Positions 28,837 to 37,737 of a stretch of 64,000 nucleotides of DNA are shown one piece after another. The notes under the pieces were generated by a model that was not told the origin of the DNA, searched no databases, and worked only from the letters and a program-made list of their open reading frames with translations. Both the position numbers and the translations under genes were made by a program. Each line of letters opens with the position of its first letter. Positions within the stretch are counted from its first letter, which is position 1. This DNA comes from Paraburkholderia tropica (lineage in GTDB: Bacteria > Pseudomonadota > Gammaproteobacteria > Burkholderiales > Burkholderiaceae), in assembly GCF_914484835.1 (NCBI RefSeq), contig NZ_CAJZAR010000049.1, positions 62,001 through 126,000 of the forward strand, written 5' to 3'.

Positions 28837-29313
28837 TTACGCGCTCGCGTGCTCGATCACCGGCTCGCAGCGAATCGGAAAATTGACCGAGTTGGCGATA
28901 TAGCACTTCTCATGTGCCGTGTGATGCAGATGCTCGGCGAGCGCGCGGTCGTCGCCGGCGCGAATCGTCACGCGCGGATGCAGCACGATCTCCTTGAAAC
29001 GGCCTTCCTGCGCGGTGTCGATCATCGTGCCTTGCGCGTCGTCCGCGTAATCGAGCACGGCGATGCCCGCGTCGGCGCACAGATGCAGATACCAGAGCTT
29101 GTGACAGGCGCTCGCCGAAGCCACGAGCAGGTCTTCGGGATTCCAGCGCGCGGCGTCGCCGCGAAACGCGGGATCGGCCGAGCCGGGAATCGCGGGCTTG
29201 CCCGCCGCTTCGATCAGGTGGTCGCGGTCATAGTCGCGATAGCCCGAAGTGCCGCTGCCGCGATTGCCGGTCCATTGGACTTTCACCTTGTACGTGTGTT
29301 CGCCGTGCGCCAT
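28837..29313 (-). CDS. OsmC/Ohr-family peroxiredoxin-like protein
   Basis: 158-residue OsmC-superfamily protein expected to reduce organic hydroperoxides. The two redox cysteines are visible in ASACHKLWY (about residue 69) and HEKCYIANS (about residue 136), the family spacing. The HxYxVKVQWTGNRGSGTS start resembles the small 'OsmC family' subgroup rather than classical Ohr. RBS CGGAGAACGACG precedes the ATG. The inverted repeat ATTCGG-ATG-CCGAAT upstream (29386) may be part of the divergent control region. Confidence 0.9.
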   Translation of the reverse strand: MAHGEHTYKVKVQWTGNRGSGTSGYRDYDRDHLIEAAGKPAIPGSADPAFRGDAARWNPEDLLVASASACHKLWYLHLCADAGIAVLDYADDAQGTMIDTAQEGRFKEIVLHPRVTIRAGDDRALAEHLHHTAHEKCYIANSVNFPIRCEPVIEHASA

Positions 29314-29385
29314 CGTCGTTCTCCGTGTGGTCGGTTGGCGCTATTGTCTCATTGATGTCTATTTAGTTTCACCTTGCGTTATTTA

Positions 29386-29400
29386 ATTCGGATGCCGAAT
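29386..29400. promoter_or_regulatory. Inverted repeat in osmC/acetyltransferase divergent region
   Basis: ATTCGG-ATG-CCGAAT, a perfect 6-bp inverted repeat with a 3-bp centre in the AT-rich 209-bp region between divergent genes. It is a candidate operator; the cognate regulator is not evident. Confidence 0.4.
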
Positions 29401-29522
29401 CATCAGGCGAGAAAAAAATCACACCGTATTCACACGAACCGTCACGATTTTTACAGGATTTTTTCTTGAGGCAAGGCCGCGGCGACCCTAGACTTCGGCT
29501 CAGGATAACGACAGGAGAAGCC

Positions 29523-30167
29523 ATGTCGACTCGCCGCGCCCCGCAACGACACGACGAACGGATCATCTGCACGCCGCCCGGCATGGGCCGTCTGGTGCTG
29601 CGCCGCTTCGATCCGCAGCGCGACTCGTGGGAGCATCTCACGCAGTTGCTGCATCGTGCGTTCGCGCGGCTCGCGTCGGTCGGCTTGCATTGCGCGTGCG
29701 CGGATCAAGCGGCGGGAGCCACGCGTTCGCGCGCGCTGGCGGGCGAGTGTTTCGTGGCGGTATGCAGCGGCCGCATCGTCGGCACGCTGACGATCGAGGG
29801 CCGCGACGGCGACTCGCCCTGCGAGCAGTACCGCGCGCGCGGCGTGGCCTCGGTCCATCAGTTCGGCGTCGAGCCGACGTGGCAAAGCCGGGGCATTGGC
29901 CGCGCGCTGCTGGCGTTCGCCTCGCATTGGGCCGCCGCGCGCGGCTGCACGCAACTCGCGCTCGACACGCCGTTTCCCGCCGCCGGCCTGATTGCGTTCT
30001 ACCGCGCGCAAGGCTTCAGACTCGTCGACGTGGTGCGCTTCGCGGGCCGTGGCTACGACAGCGCGATACTCAGCAAACCCGCCGCCGCGAACCTGCCTTT
30101 CGCAGCGGCGAGGCCCGGCATTCAGCCGTCGACGGGCTGCGCGGGCGTCGCCAGATTGAGCTGGTAG
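29523..30167 (+). CDS. GNAT-family N-acetyltransferase
   Basis: 214-residue acetyltransferase. The acetyl-CoA loop is seen in HQFGVEPTWQSRGIGRALLA (motif A, Q/RxxGxG/A), preceded by the CFVAVCSGRIVGTLTIEG strands and followed by the LIAFYRAQGFRL motif B region. The substrate is unknown. The ATG at 29523 has a strong AGGAGAAGCC. Its last 46 bp overlap the end of the convergent acetyltransferase gene at 30122. Confidence 0.87.
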   Translation: MSTRRAPQRHDERIICTPPGMGRLVLRRFDPQRDSWEHLTQLLHRAFARLASVGLHCACADQAAGATRSRALAGECFVAVCSGRIVGTLTIEGRDGDSPCEQYRARGVASVHQFGVEPTWQSRGIGRALLAFASHWAAARGCTQLALDTPFPAAGLIAFYRAQGFRLVDVVRFAGRGYDSAILSKPAAANLPFAAARPGIQPSTGCAGVARLSW

Positions 30168-30670
30168 AACGCCGCGTCGAGCCAGCGGCCGAACTTGAAG
30201 CCGACTTCCTTGATCGTGCCCGCGTGCGTGAAACCGAGCCGCGTATGCAGCGCGATGCTCGCGGCATTCGTGGCGTCGATGCAGCCCACCAGCACGTGCA
30301 GTTCCTTCTCCTGCGCGCGGCGGATCAGTTCGCGCAGCAGGCGCTCGCCGAGCCCGAACCCGCGCGCGTCGCGATGCACATAGACGCTGTGCTCGACCGT
30401 GTACTTGTTGGCCGGAAACGGGCGGAACGCGCCCCAGCTCGCGAAGCCGAGCAGCTTGCCCGTTTCGTCCACCGCGCCCACCACGGGAAAGCCGTTCGCG
30501 CGCTTGACTTCGAACCACGTGCGCATGGCCTCGGGCGCGCGCGGCTTGTAGTCGTAGAGCGCGGTCGAATTGACGATGGCGTCGTTCAGGATCTCGAGAA
30601 TGGCGGCGGCGTGTTCGGCCTCGGTGCATTCGATGAACGTCGCGCGGTCGCGCTGCGATTCGGTATTCAT
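30122..30670 (-). CDS. GNAT acetyltransferase, Pat/MnaT-like
   Basis: 182-residue protein resembling phosphinothricin/methionine-sulfone N-acetyltransferases (Pat, YncA/MnaT). Features are ILNDAIVNSTALYDYKPRAP near the N terminus, EHSVYVHRDARGFGLGERLL as motif A, and ASIALHTRLGFTHAGTIKEV with KFGRWLDAAFYQL at the end, all in family order. AGGAATCCCT precedes the ATG. Likely role: acetylation of toxic amino-acid analogues. It lies 49 bp downstream of the XRE-cupin regulator on the same strand, so the two may be co-transcribed. Confidence 0.9.
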   Translation of the reverse strand: MNTESQRDRATFIECTEAEHAAAILEILNDAIVNSTALYDYKPRAPEAMRTWFEVKRANGFPVVGAVDETGKLLGFASWGAFRPFPANKYTVEHSVYVHRDARGFGLGERLLRELIRRAQEKELHVLVGCIDATNAASIALHTRLGFTHAGTIKEVGFKFGRWLDAAFYQLNLATPAQPVDG

Positions 30671-30719
30671 AGGGATTCCTATACAAGCATGGTGAGAATT
30701 CGGCGCGCGCCGCGCCGCT

Positions 30720-31340
30720 TCAACTGCTGCGCGCGTCGCAAATGGCGACGATGTAATGCGCGGGCTGCGAAGCCGGATTGCTGAAAATCAGCGGCTGATC
30801 GCGACGCATCGCGAGGCAGTCGCCCGTTTCGAGCGCGTGCAGCTGGCCGCCGAGTTCGACATTCAGGCGGCCTTCTATCACCCAGACCTGCTGGTGATAG
30901 AACGGCTCGCGGCTGCCGGCTTCGTAGGCCACGCGCGCGCCGGGCGGAAAGTCCACTTCGACGAGCTGAATCGGCGAGGGCCAGTTCGGCGGCGACAGGC
31001 TGCGCCGCGTGTAGCCCGACTGCGGGTCGCGCCATTGCACCTGGGCGTCGCGCCGCGCGAGCGGTTCGGCGGGCGCGGATTCGCTCGCGCCGCCGAACAG
31101 GCTTGCCATCGACACGCCCAGTCCCGCCGCGAGCTTTTCCAGCACGACCGCCGTGGGGCTGGCCGAGCCGCGCTCGATCATCGAGATCATCGAGCGGCTC
31201 ACGCCGCTGCGCGTGGCCAGCGCTTCGAGCGTGAAGGCGCGCGCGGCGCGCAATTCGCGCACGCGCTGGGCGATGCGTTCGTTGATGCCGGTGTCGGCCG
31301 AGGTGTCGTCGGCGGCTGCGGACGGGCTGGGTTCTAGCAT
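30720..31340 (-). CDS. XRE-family regulator with C-terminal cupin domain
   Basis: 206-residue regulator. The HTH_XRE domain (about residues 20-75) includes FTLEALATRSGVSRSMISMI, and a cupin_2 sensor domain occupies about residues 115-200 (FYHQQVWVIEGRLNVELGG, with beta-barrel glycine motifs). Such proteins sense small metabolites and regulate nearby amino-acid or amine genes; the adjacent acetyltransferase is the probable partner. The ATG at 31340 is favoured because the promoter immediately upstream would start the transcript within a few bases of it; an in-frame TTG at 31379 overlaps the -35 box and is unlikely. Confidence 0.88.
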   Translation of the reverse strand: MLEPSPSAAADDTSADTGINERIAQRVRELRAARAFTLEALATRSGVSRSMISMIERGSASPTAVVLEKLAAGLGVSMASLFGGASESAPAEPLARRDAQVQWRDPQSGYTRRSLSPPNWPSPIQLVEVDFPPGARVAYEAGSREPFYHQQVWVIEGRLNVELGGQLHALETGDCLAMRRDQPLIFSNPASQPAHYIVAICDARSS

Positions 31341-31379
31341 AGTGGACGCATTATCCACTAAGTTGGAATTAACGGTCAA
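31341..31379 (-). promoter_or_regulatory. Sigma-70-type promoter with overlapping operator; probable leaderless mRNA
   Basis: On the minus strand: -35 TTGACC (31379-31374), an 18-bp spacer and -10 GATAAT (31355-31350). Transcription would begin near 31343-31344, only 3-4 nt before the ATG at 31340. The inverted repeat AGTGGA-N7-TCCACT (31341-31359) covers the -10 and start point, as expected for autorepression by the XRE protein. Confidence 0.65.
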
Positions 31380-31409
31380 TATGCTGGAAAAGGGGCGCGA
31401 CGGCGGGAT

Positions 31410-33023
31410 TTACGCGCCGGGCGCGGCGTGGGCGGTGTCCGTGTCCGCGCTCTGGGCGGTGGCCTCGCCTTGCGCCGACTCGACCCAGCGCACGAATTCG
31501 GCGGCGGGCATGGCCTTCGCGTAGAGCCAGCCCTGCGCGTACTGCACGCCGCGCTCGCGCAGATACTCGGCCTGCTGCTCGACCTCGACGCCCTCGGCGA
31601 TCATCGTCAGCCCGAGTTCGTGCGCGATGCCGATGATGTGCGGCACGATCGCGTTCACTTCCGCGCCGGTCGCGAGCGCGTTGACGAAGGCCTTGTCGAT
31701 CTTGATACCGTCCACGGGCAGATCCTGCAAGTACGAGAGGCTCGAATAGCCGGTGCCGAAATCGTCGATCAGCACCTTGTGGCCCGCGTCGCGATAACGC
31801 TGCAGCACGGGCGCGGCCTCGCTCGCGTCGATCAACGCGCGCTCGATGCATTCGAACCAGATCTGCTCGCGGCGCACGTCGTGCTTCGCGAAGCCGCTTT
31901 GCAGCGATTGCAGCGCGCGCGACGACATCAGATCGTCGCGCGTGACGTTGATCGAGACATGCAGATCGCGGCGGCGCGCGAGCAACGCGCCCGCGCCCTC
32001 GAACACCGACTCGATCACGCGGTCGGTGATGGGCTGGATCAAGCCGAGCGATTCGGCCATCGGAATGAAGGTGTCGGGCGCGATCACGGTGCCGTCCTCC
32101 AGTGTCCAGCGCACCAGCGCCTCCGCGCCCACGCAGCGCCCGCTTTGCAGATCGACGATCGGTTGCAGCCACGCCGCGAACTGCCGCCGCCGGATGCCTT
32201 CGAGCAGTGCGCTGCGCGGCGTGCGCAGCTTGCGCCGCCAGCGCAGCGCGAGCCACGTCAGGAACGCGCTCGCGAGCAGCGCGGGCGCGGCGAGCAGTTT
32301 CAGTTGCGCGAACACGTTGGGGCGCATGCGGTCGGCGGGCTCGTAGGCGATCACCGAAATCGGATAGCGGTGCGAATGCTCGACCACGTAATAGCGGTTC
32401 TCGAAAAAGGGCTCGGCGTCGTCGCGCGTGAGCGCGGCCTGCATCAGTTGCGCATTGGTACGCGGCCAGCGCGCGACGATCGTGCCGTCGCTCGATTCGA
32501 GCAGCGCGAGTTCGATGGTGTCGTCGAGCGGCACGATGTCGAGATAGAAGCGCGGATCGATCACCACGACATGTTCGCCGAGCCGGATGTTCAGCATGCG
32601 CTGCTCGTTGCCGCGTTTGCCGATTTCCGAGTGCCAGGCGGTGAAGCCCGCGCCGTAGCTCCATTCCGACGACGGCAGGGCGCGCACGGCGTCGCCGTAC
32701 TGCGACGAGCAGCGGATCGACTGCCCGTCGGTCCAGGCCACGTTGCGGATGTAGCGATGCTGTTCCTCGGTCTGCTGCAGCGCCTGCCGATGCGCGGGCG
32801 TGCAGGGCGTGCCGTCGAAACTCGCGAGCGCGCGCAACGCGGAGACGGCTTCGTCGGTGACGACTTCGGCGCGCATGAGCGCGCGGCGCGAATACTCGTC
32901 GACCCGCTGCCGCTGATTGTGCTCGACCACGGCATCGGCCGCATACGTCACCGCCGCGAGCGTTGCCGAGAGGGCAAGCGCCACGAGACAGAACATCGTC
33001 AGCGCGGTCAGGCGTCGTTTCAT
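31410..33023 (-). CDS. CSS-motif EAL-domain c-di-GMP phosphodiesterase
   Basis: 537-residue inner-membrane protein. An N-terminal membrane helix (residues about 5-30) is followed by a periplasmic CSS domain containing TPCTPAH and SIRCSSQYG, whose cysteines can form the redox-sensitive disulfide of this family. A second membrane segment lies near residues 225-245. The cytoplasmic EAL domain is complete: GAEALVRW, SINVTRDD, FECIERALI, LIDDFGTGYSS, KIDKAFVN, AEGVE and YAQGWLY. It should hydrolyse c-di-GMP to pGpG, with activity controlled by the periplasmic thiol state. The Cache-GGDEF gene lies just upstream on the same strand, an opposing enzyme. Confidence 0.92.
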   Translation of the reverse strand: MKRRLTALTMFCLVALALSATLAAVTYAADAVVEHNQRQRVDEYSRRALMRAEVVTDEAVSALRALASFDGTPCTPAHRQALQQTEEQHRYIRNVAWTDGQSIRCSSQYGDAVRALPSSEWSYGAGFTAWHSEIGKRGNEQRMLNIRLGEHVVVIDPRFYLDIVPLDDTIELALLESSDGTIVARWPRTNAQLMQAALTRDDAEPFFENRYYVVEHSHRYPISVIAYEPADRMRPNVFAQLKLLAAPALLASAFLTWLALRWRRKLRTPRSALLEGIRRRQFAAWLQPIVDLQSGRCVGAEALVRWTLEDGTVIAPDTFIPMAESLGLIQPITDRVIESVFEGAGALLARRRDLHVSINVTRDDLMSSRALQSLQSGFAKHDVRREQIWFECIERALIDASEAAPVLQRYRDAGHKVLIDDFGTGYSSLSYLQDLPVDGIKIDKAFVNALATGAEVNAIVPHIIGIAHELGLTMIAEGVEVEQQAEYLRERGVQYAQGWLYAKAMPAAEFVRWVESAQGEATAQSADTDTAHAAPGA

Positions 33024-33193
33024 GCGGGGAACGGGCGCGAGGGTGAAGCGTTGTGCCCGATGTTAGCGGTTTTCGCCGCGCGCCGATGCGGCGCTGCGCG
33101 GTGGTGATTCGTTGCGCATGAAAGCGTAGAGATCACCGCGCGGCGCGTTTTTTGCGCCACGGATCGCGCCGCGATGTGCCACCGCGTGCGCCA

Positions 33194-35029
33194 CTACGCC
33201 CCAAGCGTTTGCGGATCGGCGACCACGACGCGGTTGCGGCCGCTTTCCTTCGCGACGTAGAGGCGACGGTCGGCGACCTGGAGGACGGCTTCGTAGTTCG
33301 TAGGGCCGTCGGCGGGACACACCGCCACGCCGATCGACACCGTGAACGGAATCGCCTCGGGATGCGCCGCGCTCGCGGGACCGGCGAGGTGCTGCGCGTG
33401 CAGTTCGACCGCGAGGCGCACGCGTTCGGCCACGGCGCTGGCGGTCGCGAGATCGGCGCCAGGCAGCAGCGCGGCGAACTCCTCGCCGCCGAGACGCGCG
33501 GGCACGTCCACGCTGCGCAGGTTGGCGCGCAGCATCTGCGCGAGCAGCGTGAGCACGACGTCGCCGGCCGCGTGGCCGTAGCGGTCGTTCACGCGCTTGA
33601 AGTAGTCGATGTCGATCATCAGCACGGCGAGCGTGCCGTTCTCGTGCGGCGCACCGTCGTCGTTTTCTGTGTTCGCTGCGTTGGTGTGTGTCGCGTGGTT
33701 CGCATCGTCGGCGCGCTGCGCGCGTTCGACCGCTTCGTCGAAGGCGTCCTGAAAGCGCCGCCGATTCGCGAGGCCCGTGAGCGGGTCGCTGCGCGCGAGC
33801 GCTTCGAGCCGCCCGCTGGCCTCCACGTAATTGCCGAAAATATTCTTGACGATAAAGAGCGTGCCGACGAGCAGCAAAACCAGCACCGCCCAGGCGGCGA
33901 TCAGCGGACTGCTGAACACGCGGCGCGCGGCGGCGAGCGTGAGTTCGCGGTCGTTGGTGGCGGCCATCAGCAGCCAGTGCGTCTGGCCGATGCGCTGATA
34001 CAGCAGGTAATCGCCGCGCCGCTCGACATAGCCCGAGCCGCGCCGCATCCAGCCGTCGACCGAATCGCGCGCCACTTGCAGCAGCGCGAGGCTGAAGCGG
34101 TGCGGACGCTCCTCGGCGAGCATGCCGTTGCGGAAGTAGACCACGCTGCCGTTATTGTTCAGGAGGCCGAACTCAACCGGCGCGGCGACGTTGTCGGCTT
34201 CGCCGGGATCGGCGGTCGCGAGCTGCAAGGACAGCAGGCGCGACTGCGTGATGTCCATCACCACCGCGCCGCGAAAGCGGTCGTTCAGATAGACGGGCGC
34301 GCTCAGCGTGGAGATCGCCTCGCCTTTTTGCAGGCCCGTGTAAACGGGCGTCCAGAGCACGTCGCGCGACGGATTGCGGTCGGGTAGCTGGCCGCGATAG
34401 TAGTTCATCGCGCTGAAGCGGTGCAGCAGATCGGGCACGCTCCAGTTGTGCTGCTCGGGCGCGATCACGAAAACGCCGTTGGTCGAAATGAAGGCGACGG
34501 TGCTCTGCACGGCGTCGGCGTGCTGGCTGATTTCCACGAGCGGACTGAGCGCGCGGGCGAGCGCGATGTCGCCGGGCAAGTCGGCATCGTCGCGATGAAA
34601 ACCTTCGAGGCCGACGAGCGTCGCGGCATTGGTGCCGAACACGGGCGGCCCGTTCAGTTCTCCGCTGGTCTGCCACGCGGTTTGCGCGCTGATTTGCAGC
34701 GCGCGCTGCACGGCGGGGTCCTGGATGTTCGCGCGCTGATCGGCATCGGCGGCGAGCACGTGCTCGGCGTAATTGCGCAGGAAGGAGAGGCGGCGGCGCT
34801 CGGCTTCGATCAGCGCGTCGACGCCCACGGCGCGCACCTGGAGATCGCGCAGACGGCTCTGCAGGTCGTAGCGCGTCATGTTGTAAAGCTGGCGCAGGCC
34901 GACGAGCGCCACGAGCAGCATCGCCACGCCGAAGCACAGCGTGACCACGAGATGCGGCCGCTTCATGATCATGCTGGAGAGTGAGCGGACCGGCTTGCGG
35001 TTTGCCGTGTCCTGCGCGCTGCGCTGCAT
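33194..35029 (-). CDS. Membrane diguanylate cyclase with Cache-type sensor (GGDEF)
   Basis: About 611 residues: one membrane helix near the N terminus (HLVVTLCFGVAMLLVALVGL), a large periplasmic double-Cache-like domain, a second helix (WAVLVLLLVGTLFIV), then a C-terminal GGDEF domain with DPLTGLANRR and the active-site motif GGEEF. An RxxD inhibitory site (RSVD) lies five residues before GGEEF, so product feedback is expected. The ATG at 35029 is preferred, since GAAGGGGCC is close upstream and longer versions add a low-complexity Lys/Arg/Gln tail without a ribosome binding site. It synthesises c-di-GMP in response to a periplasmic ligand. Confidence 0.9.
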   Translation of the reverse strand: MQRSAQDTANRKPVRSLSSMIMKRPHLVVTLCFGVAMLLVALVGLRQLYNMTRYDLQSRLRDLQVRAVGVDALIEAERRRLSFLRNYAEHVLAADADQRANIQDPAVQRALQISAQTAWQTSGELNGPPVFGTNAATLVGLEGFHRDDADLPGDIALARALSPLVEISQHADAVQSTVAFISTNGVFVIAPEQHNWSVPDLLHRFSAMNYYRGQLPDRNPSRDVLWTPVYTGLQKGEAISTLSAPVYLNDRFRGAVVMDITQSRLLSLQLATADPGEADNVAAPVEFGLLNNNGSVVYFRNGMLAEERPHRFSLALLQVARDSVDGWMRRGSGYVERRGDYLLYQRIGQTHWLLMAATNDRELTLAAARRVFSSPLIAAWAVLVLLLVGTLFIVKNIFGNYVEASGRLEALARSDPLTGLANRRRFQDAFDEAVERAQRADDANHATHTNAANTENDDGAPHENGTLAVLMIDIDYFKRVNDRYGHAAGDVVLTLLAQMLRANLRSVDVPARLGGEEFAALLPGADLATASAVAERVRLAVELHAQHLAGPASAAHPEAIPFTVSIGVAVCPADGPTNYEAVLQVADRRLYVAKESGRNRVVVADPQTLGA

Positions 35030-35248
35030 CGTGCCCGGCCCCTTCGGAGATGTGCCCGTGCGCGGCGGACGTTGCGAATGCGTGCTGCGTGTCTTGCCCG
35101 TCCGCCCGCTTGCTTGTCGCTTGCTTGCCGCTTGTTTGTTGCCTGTTCGCTGCTTTCCTGCCGGATTGCCGGGGTCAAGCATAGCATCGGGTGGCGGCGC
35201 GGCGTCCGATGCGTGACGCGCTCGCGGCGCGTCCCTGAAGCGCGTCGT

Positions 35249-36157
35249 TCAGTGCCGATCGGCGTGCCTCGCCAGCGCCACGAACTGCCGGAGCGTGGCC
35301 GAGGGGTCGCCCTCGCGCCAGCCGAGCGAGAGCTTCGCGCTCATCCGCACACCGGTCACGTCGAGATAACGCACGCCCTTGACCTGCACCTGGGCGATGG
35401 CGGCGGGCACGATCGACACGCCGAGCCCCGCCGCCACCAGATTCACGACCGAGGCGATCTGCGGCGCGGGCTGCGCGAGGCGCGGACTGAAACCCGCTTC
35501 GGCGCAGGCGCGCACGATTTCCTCGTGCAGCGTGATGCCGGCCGGGCCGGGCACCAGCACGAAAGATTCGTTCGCGAGCGCGGCGAGCGGCAGACGCCGC
35601 CGCGCGGCCAGCGGATGCGCCGAGGGCAGCACGATCTTCATCGGCTCGTCGGGCAGGCGATGCACCGCGATGCCCGCGAGCGCGCTCGCATCGCTCAGGC
35701 TCGTGCGGCCGGGGCGGAAGAACACGGCGTCGTGGCGGCCTTCGGCGAGGCCTTGCACCAGCATCGGCGTATTGGCTTCGTCGAGCGTGAGCTGGACGTC
35801 GGGATAGCGCTGCGTGTAGCGCTGGATCAGCGTGGGCACGAGCGGATTGAACGCCGCCGAGCCGGTGAAGCCGATGCGGATCTGTCCCGATTCGCCGCGC
35901 GCCGCGCGTTGCGCGGCCTGGGCGGCGCGCGCGGCGTCGTCGAGCACGCGGCGCGCTTCGACGAGAAAGGCCTCGCCCGCGTGCGTGAGCGTGGCGCCTT
36001 GCGGCGTGCGCACGAACAGCTCGACGCCCAGTTCGCGTTCGAGGCTCTTGATCTGCTGGCTCAGCGGCGGCTGGCCGATGCCGAGTTTTTCGGCGGCGCG
36101 CGTGAAATTGCGTTCGGCGGCGACCGCCATGAAATAGCGCAGATGACGAAGTTCCAT
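35249..36157 (-). CDS. LysR-family transcriptional regulator
   Basis: 302-residue regulator with the HTH at residues 1-60 (MELRHLRYFMAVAAERNFTR and LGIGQPPLSQQIKSLERELG) and a complete effector domain. The start is the standard family start. It is divergent from an MFS exporter across 165 bp, so it probably controls that gene. A weak inverted repeat, ATATTGGACAGTAT, at 36251-36264 has the T-N11-A character of LysR boxes. Confidence 0.9.
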   Translation of the reverse strand: MELRHLRYFMAVAAERNFTRAAEKLGIGQPPLSQQIKSLERELGVELFVRTPQGATLTHAGEAFLVEARRVLDDAARAAQAAQRAARGESGQIRIGFTGSAAFNPLVPTLIQRYTQRYPDVQLTLDEANTPMLVQGLAEGRHDAVFFRPGRTSLSDASALAGIAVHRLPDEPMKIVLPSAHPLAARRRLPLAALANESFVLVPGPAGITLHEEIVRACAEAGFSPRLAQPAPQIASVVNLVAAGLGVSIVPAAIAQVQVKGVRYLDVTGVRMSAKLSLGWREGDPSATLRQFVALARHADRH

Positions 36158-36322
36158 GAGTGGCGTGGTGAGGGACGATGTGCGCGCGATGTATGCGCGG
36201 TGTACGCGTGAAGGGCCAGTGCTAAAACATATCGCACTAGCCAGTTCCATATATTGGACAGTATAACGAACGAGCGGGACAATTTGCCTCGTCATTGCAG
36301 ATCGCCGCGAGGCTTCGTCATC

Positions 36323-37633
36323 ATGAGCACCCAGCATCCCGCCGCAACGCGCCGCGCTTCGGCCGTCGCGCCCGCTTCACAGTCTTCCGTTTCACAAGCT
36401 TCCTCATCCGCCGTTTCGTCGCCCGCGAGCCGCACCGGCGTCGATCCGGGCTCGCCCGCGTACCGGCGCATCAGCCTCGCGCTGTTTCTCGCCGGTTTCG
36501 CGACGTTTTCGCTGCTCTATTGCGTGCAGCCGCTGCTGCCCGTGTTCGCCAGCGAATTCCACATCGGCGCGGCGCAAAGCTCGCTCGCGCTTTCGCTGTC
36601 GACCGGCCTGCTCGCGATTTCGATTCTCTGCGCGGGCGCGTTGTCGGAGCGCGTCGGGCGACGCGGACTGATCTTCGGTTCGATGACGCTGGCCGCGCTG
36701 TTCAACGTGGCCGCCGCGTTCGAGCCCGCGTGGCACGGCATTCTGGTGGCGCGCGCGCTCGAAGGCTTCGCGCTCGGCGGCGTGCCCGCGGTCGCGATGG
36801 CCTATCTCGCCGAAGAAATATCGGCGGGCGGACTCGGCCTCGCGATGGGGCTGTACGTGGGCGGCACCGCGTTCGGCGGCATGGTGGGGCGCGTGGGCAT
36901 GAGCTGGCTCGCGGAGCATCTGTCGTGGCGCACGGCCATGCTGACGATCGGCGTGATCGACGTGGCCGCCGCGCTGGCGTTCTTCGTGCTGCTGCCCGCG
37001 TCGCGCAACTTCGTGCGACGCACCGATTTGAGCCCCGCGCATCACGTCGCGCTCTGGCGCAAGCATTTGTCGGCCTCGACGCTGCCTGCCGTGTTCGCGA
37101 CCGGCTGCCTCGCGATGGGTGTGTTCGTGACGGTCTACAACTACGCGGGCTTTCGTCTGCTCGCGCCGCCTTTCGACCTGAGCGCGACGCAAACCGGCAT
37201 GATCTTCTGCGCGTATTTCGCGGGCATCGTGGCAGCGTCGGCGGCGGGCGCGCTCGCGGATCGCTGCGGCCGCGCGCCGGTGCTGATCGGCGGCGTGATC
37301 GTGGCGGCCATCGGGCTCGCGCTCACGCTGTCGAGTGTGCTGGCGCTGGTGGTGATCGGCATCGTCGTGCTCACCGTGGGTTTCTTCACGACGCATTCGG
37401 TCGCGAGCGGCTGGGTCGGGCAACTCGCGGATGGCGCGAAGGGCCACGCGACTTCGCTGTATCTGCTGGCCTACTATCTGGGGTCGAGCGTGCTGGGCTC
37501 GTGGGGCGGCTGGTTCTGGCAGAAGGGCCAGTGGCCTTCCGTGGCGGGCTTTGCGTTCGCGATGCTGGCGGTGTGCGGCGCGCTGGGCTTCGTGATCGCC
37601 CGCAAGCAGGCGGGTGTGCGCGTGAAGATCTGA
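36323..37633 (+). CDS. MFS transporter, YnfM-like drug/metabolite exporter family
   Basis: 436-residue 12-helix MFS protein. LALFLAGFATFSLLYCVQPL opens the first helix and SERVGRRGLIFGSM is the inter-helix 2-3 loop motif; both match the YnfM branch. The first 40 residues are a Ser/Ala/Thr-rich cytoplasmic extension. The ATG at 36323 follows GAGG. Substrate unknown, probably efflux. Controlled, by position, by the divergent LysR. A strong intrinsic terminator follows at 37655. Confidence 0.9.
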   Translation: MSTQHPAATRRASAVAPASQSSVSQASSSAVSSPASRTGVDPGSPAYRRISLALFLAGFATFSLLYCVQPLLPVFASEFHIGAAQSSLALSLSTGLLAISILCAGALSERVGRRGLIFGSMTLAALFNVAAAFEPAWHGILVARALEGFALGGVPAVAMAYLAEEISAGGLGLAMGLYVGGTAFGGMVGRVGMSWLAEHLSWRTAMLTIGVIDVAAALAFFVLLPASRNFVRRTDLSPAHHVALWRKHLSASTLPAVFATGCLAMGVFVTVYNYAGFRLLAPPFDLSATQTGMIFCAYFAGIVAASAAGALADRCGRAPVLIGGVIVAAIGLALTLSSVLALVVIGIVVLTVGFFTTHSVASGWVGQLADGAKGHATSLYLLAYYLGSSVLGSWGGWFWQKGQWPSVAGFAFAMLAVCGALGFVIARKQAGVRVKI

Positions 37634-37654
37634 CGCGGAAATTCGATGCAAGCA

Positions 37655-37689
37655 GGCGCGCGCCGGTCAAACCGGCTGCGCGCCTTTTT
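37655..37689 (+). terminator. Intrinsic terminator after the YnfM-like gene
   Basis: GGCGCGCGCCGG pairs with CCGGC-T-GCGCGCC around a TCAAA loop and is followed by five T residues on the plus strand: a typical GC stem with a U-tract. Confidence 0.85.
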
Positions 37690-37737
37690 CATTTCTGGCG
37701 TCCATCGCGTGAAAAACACACGATAGGGACGCGAAAT

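Noticed and set aside
35030-35182. Longer start for the Cache-GGDEF protein
   Set aside because: The extension is a Lys/Arg/Gln/Thr low-complexity run from imperfect repeats and lacks a ribosome binding site; the 35029 start has one.
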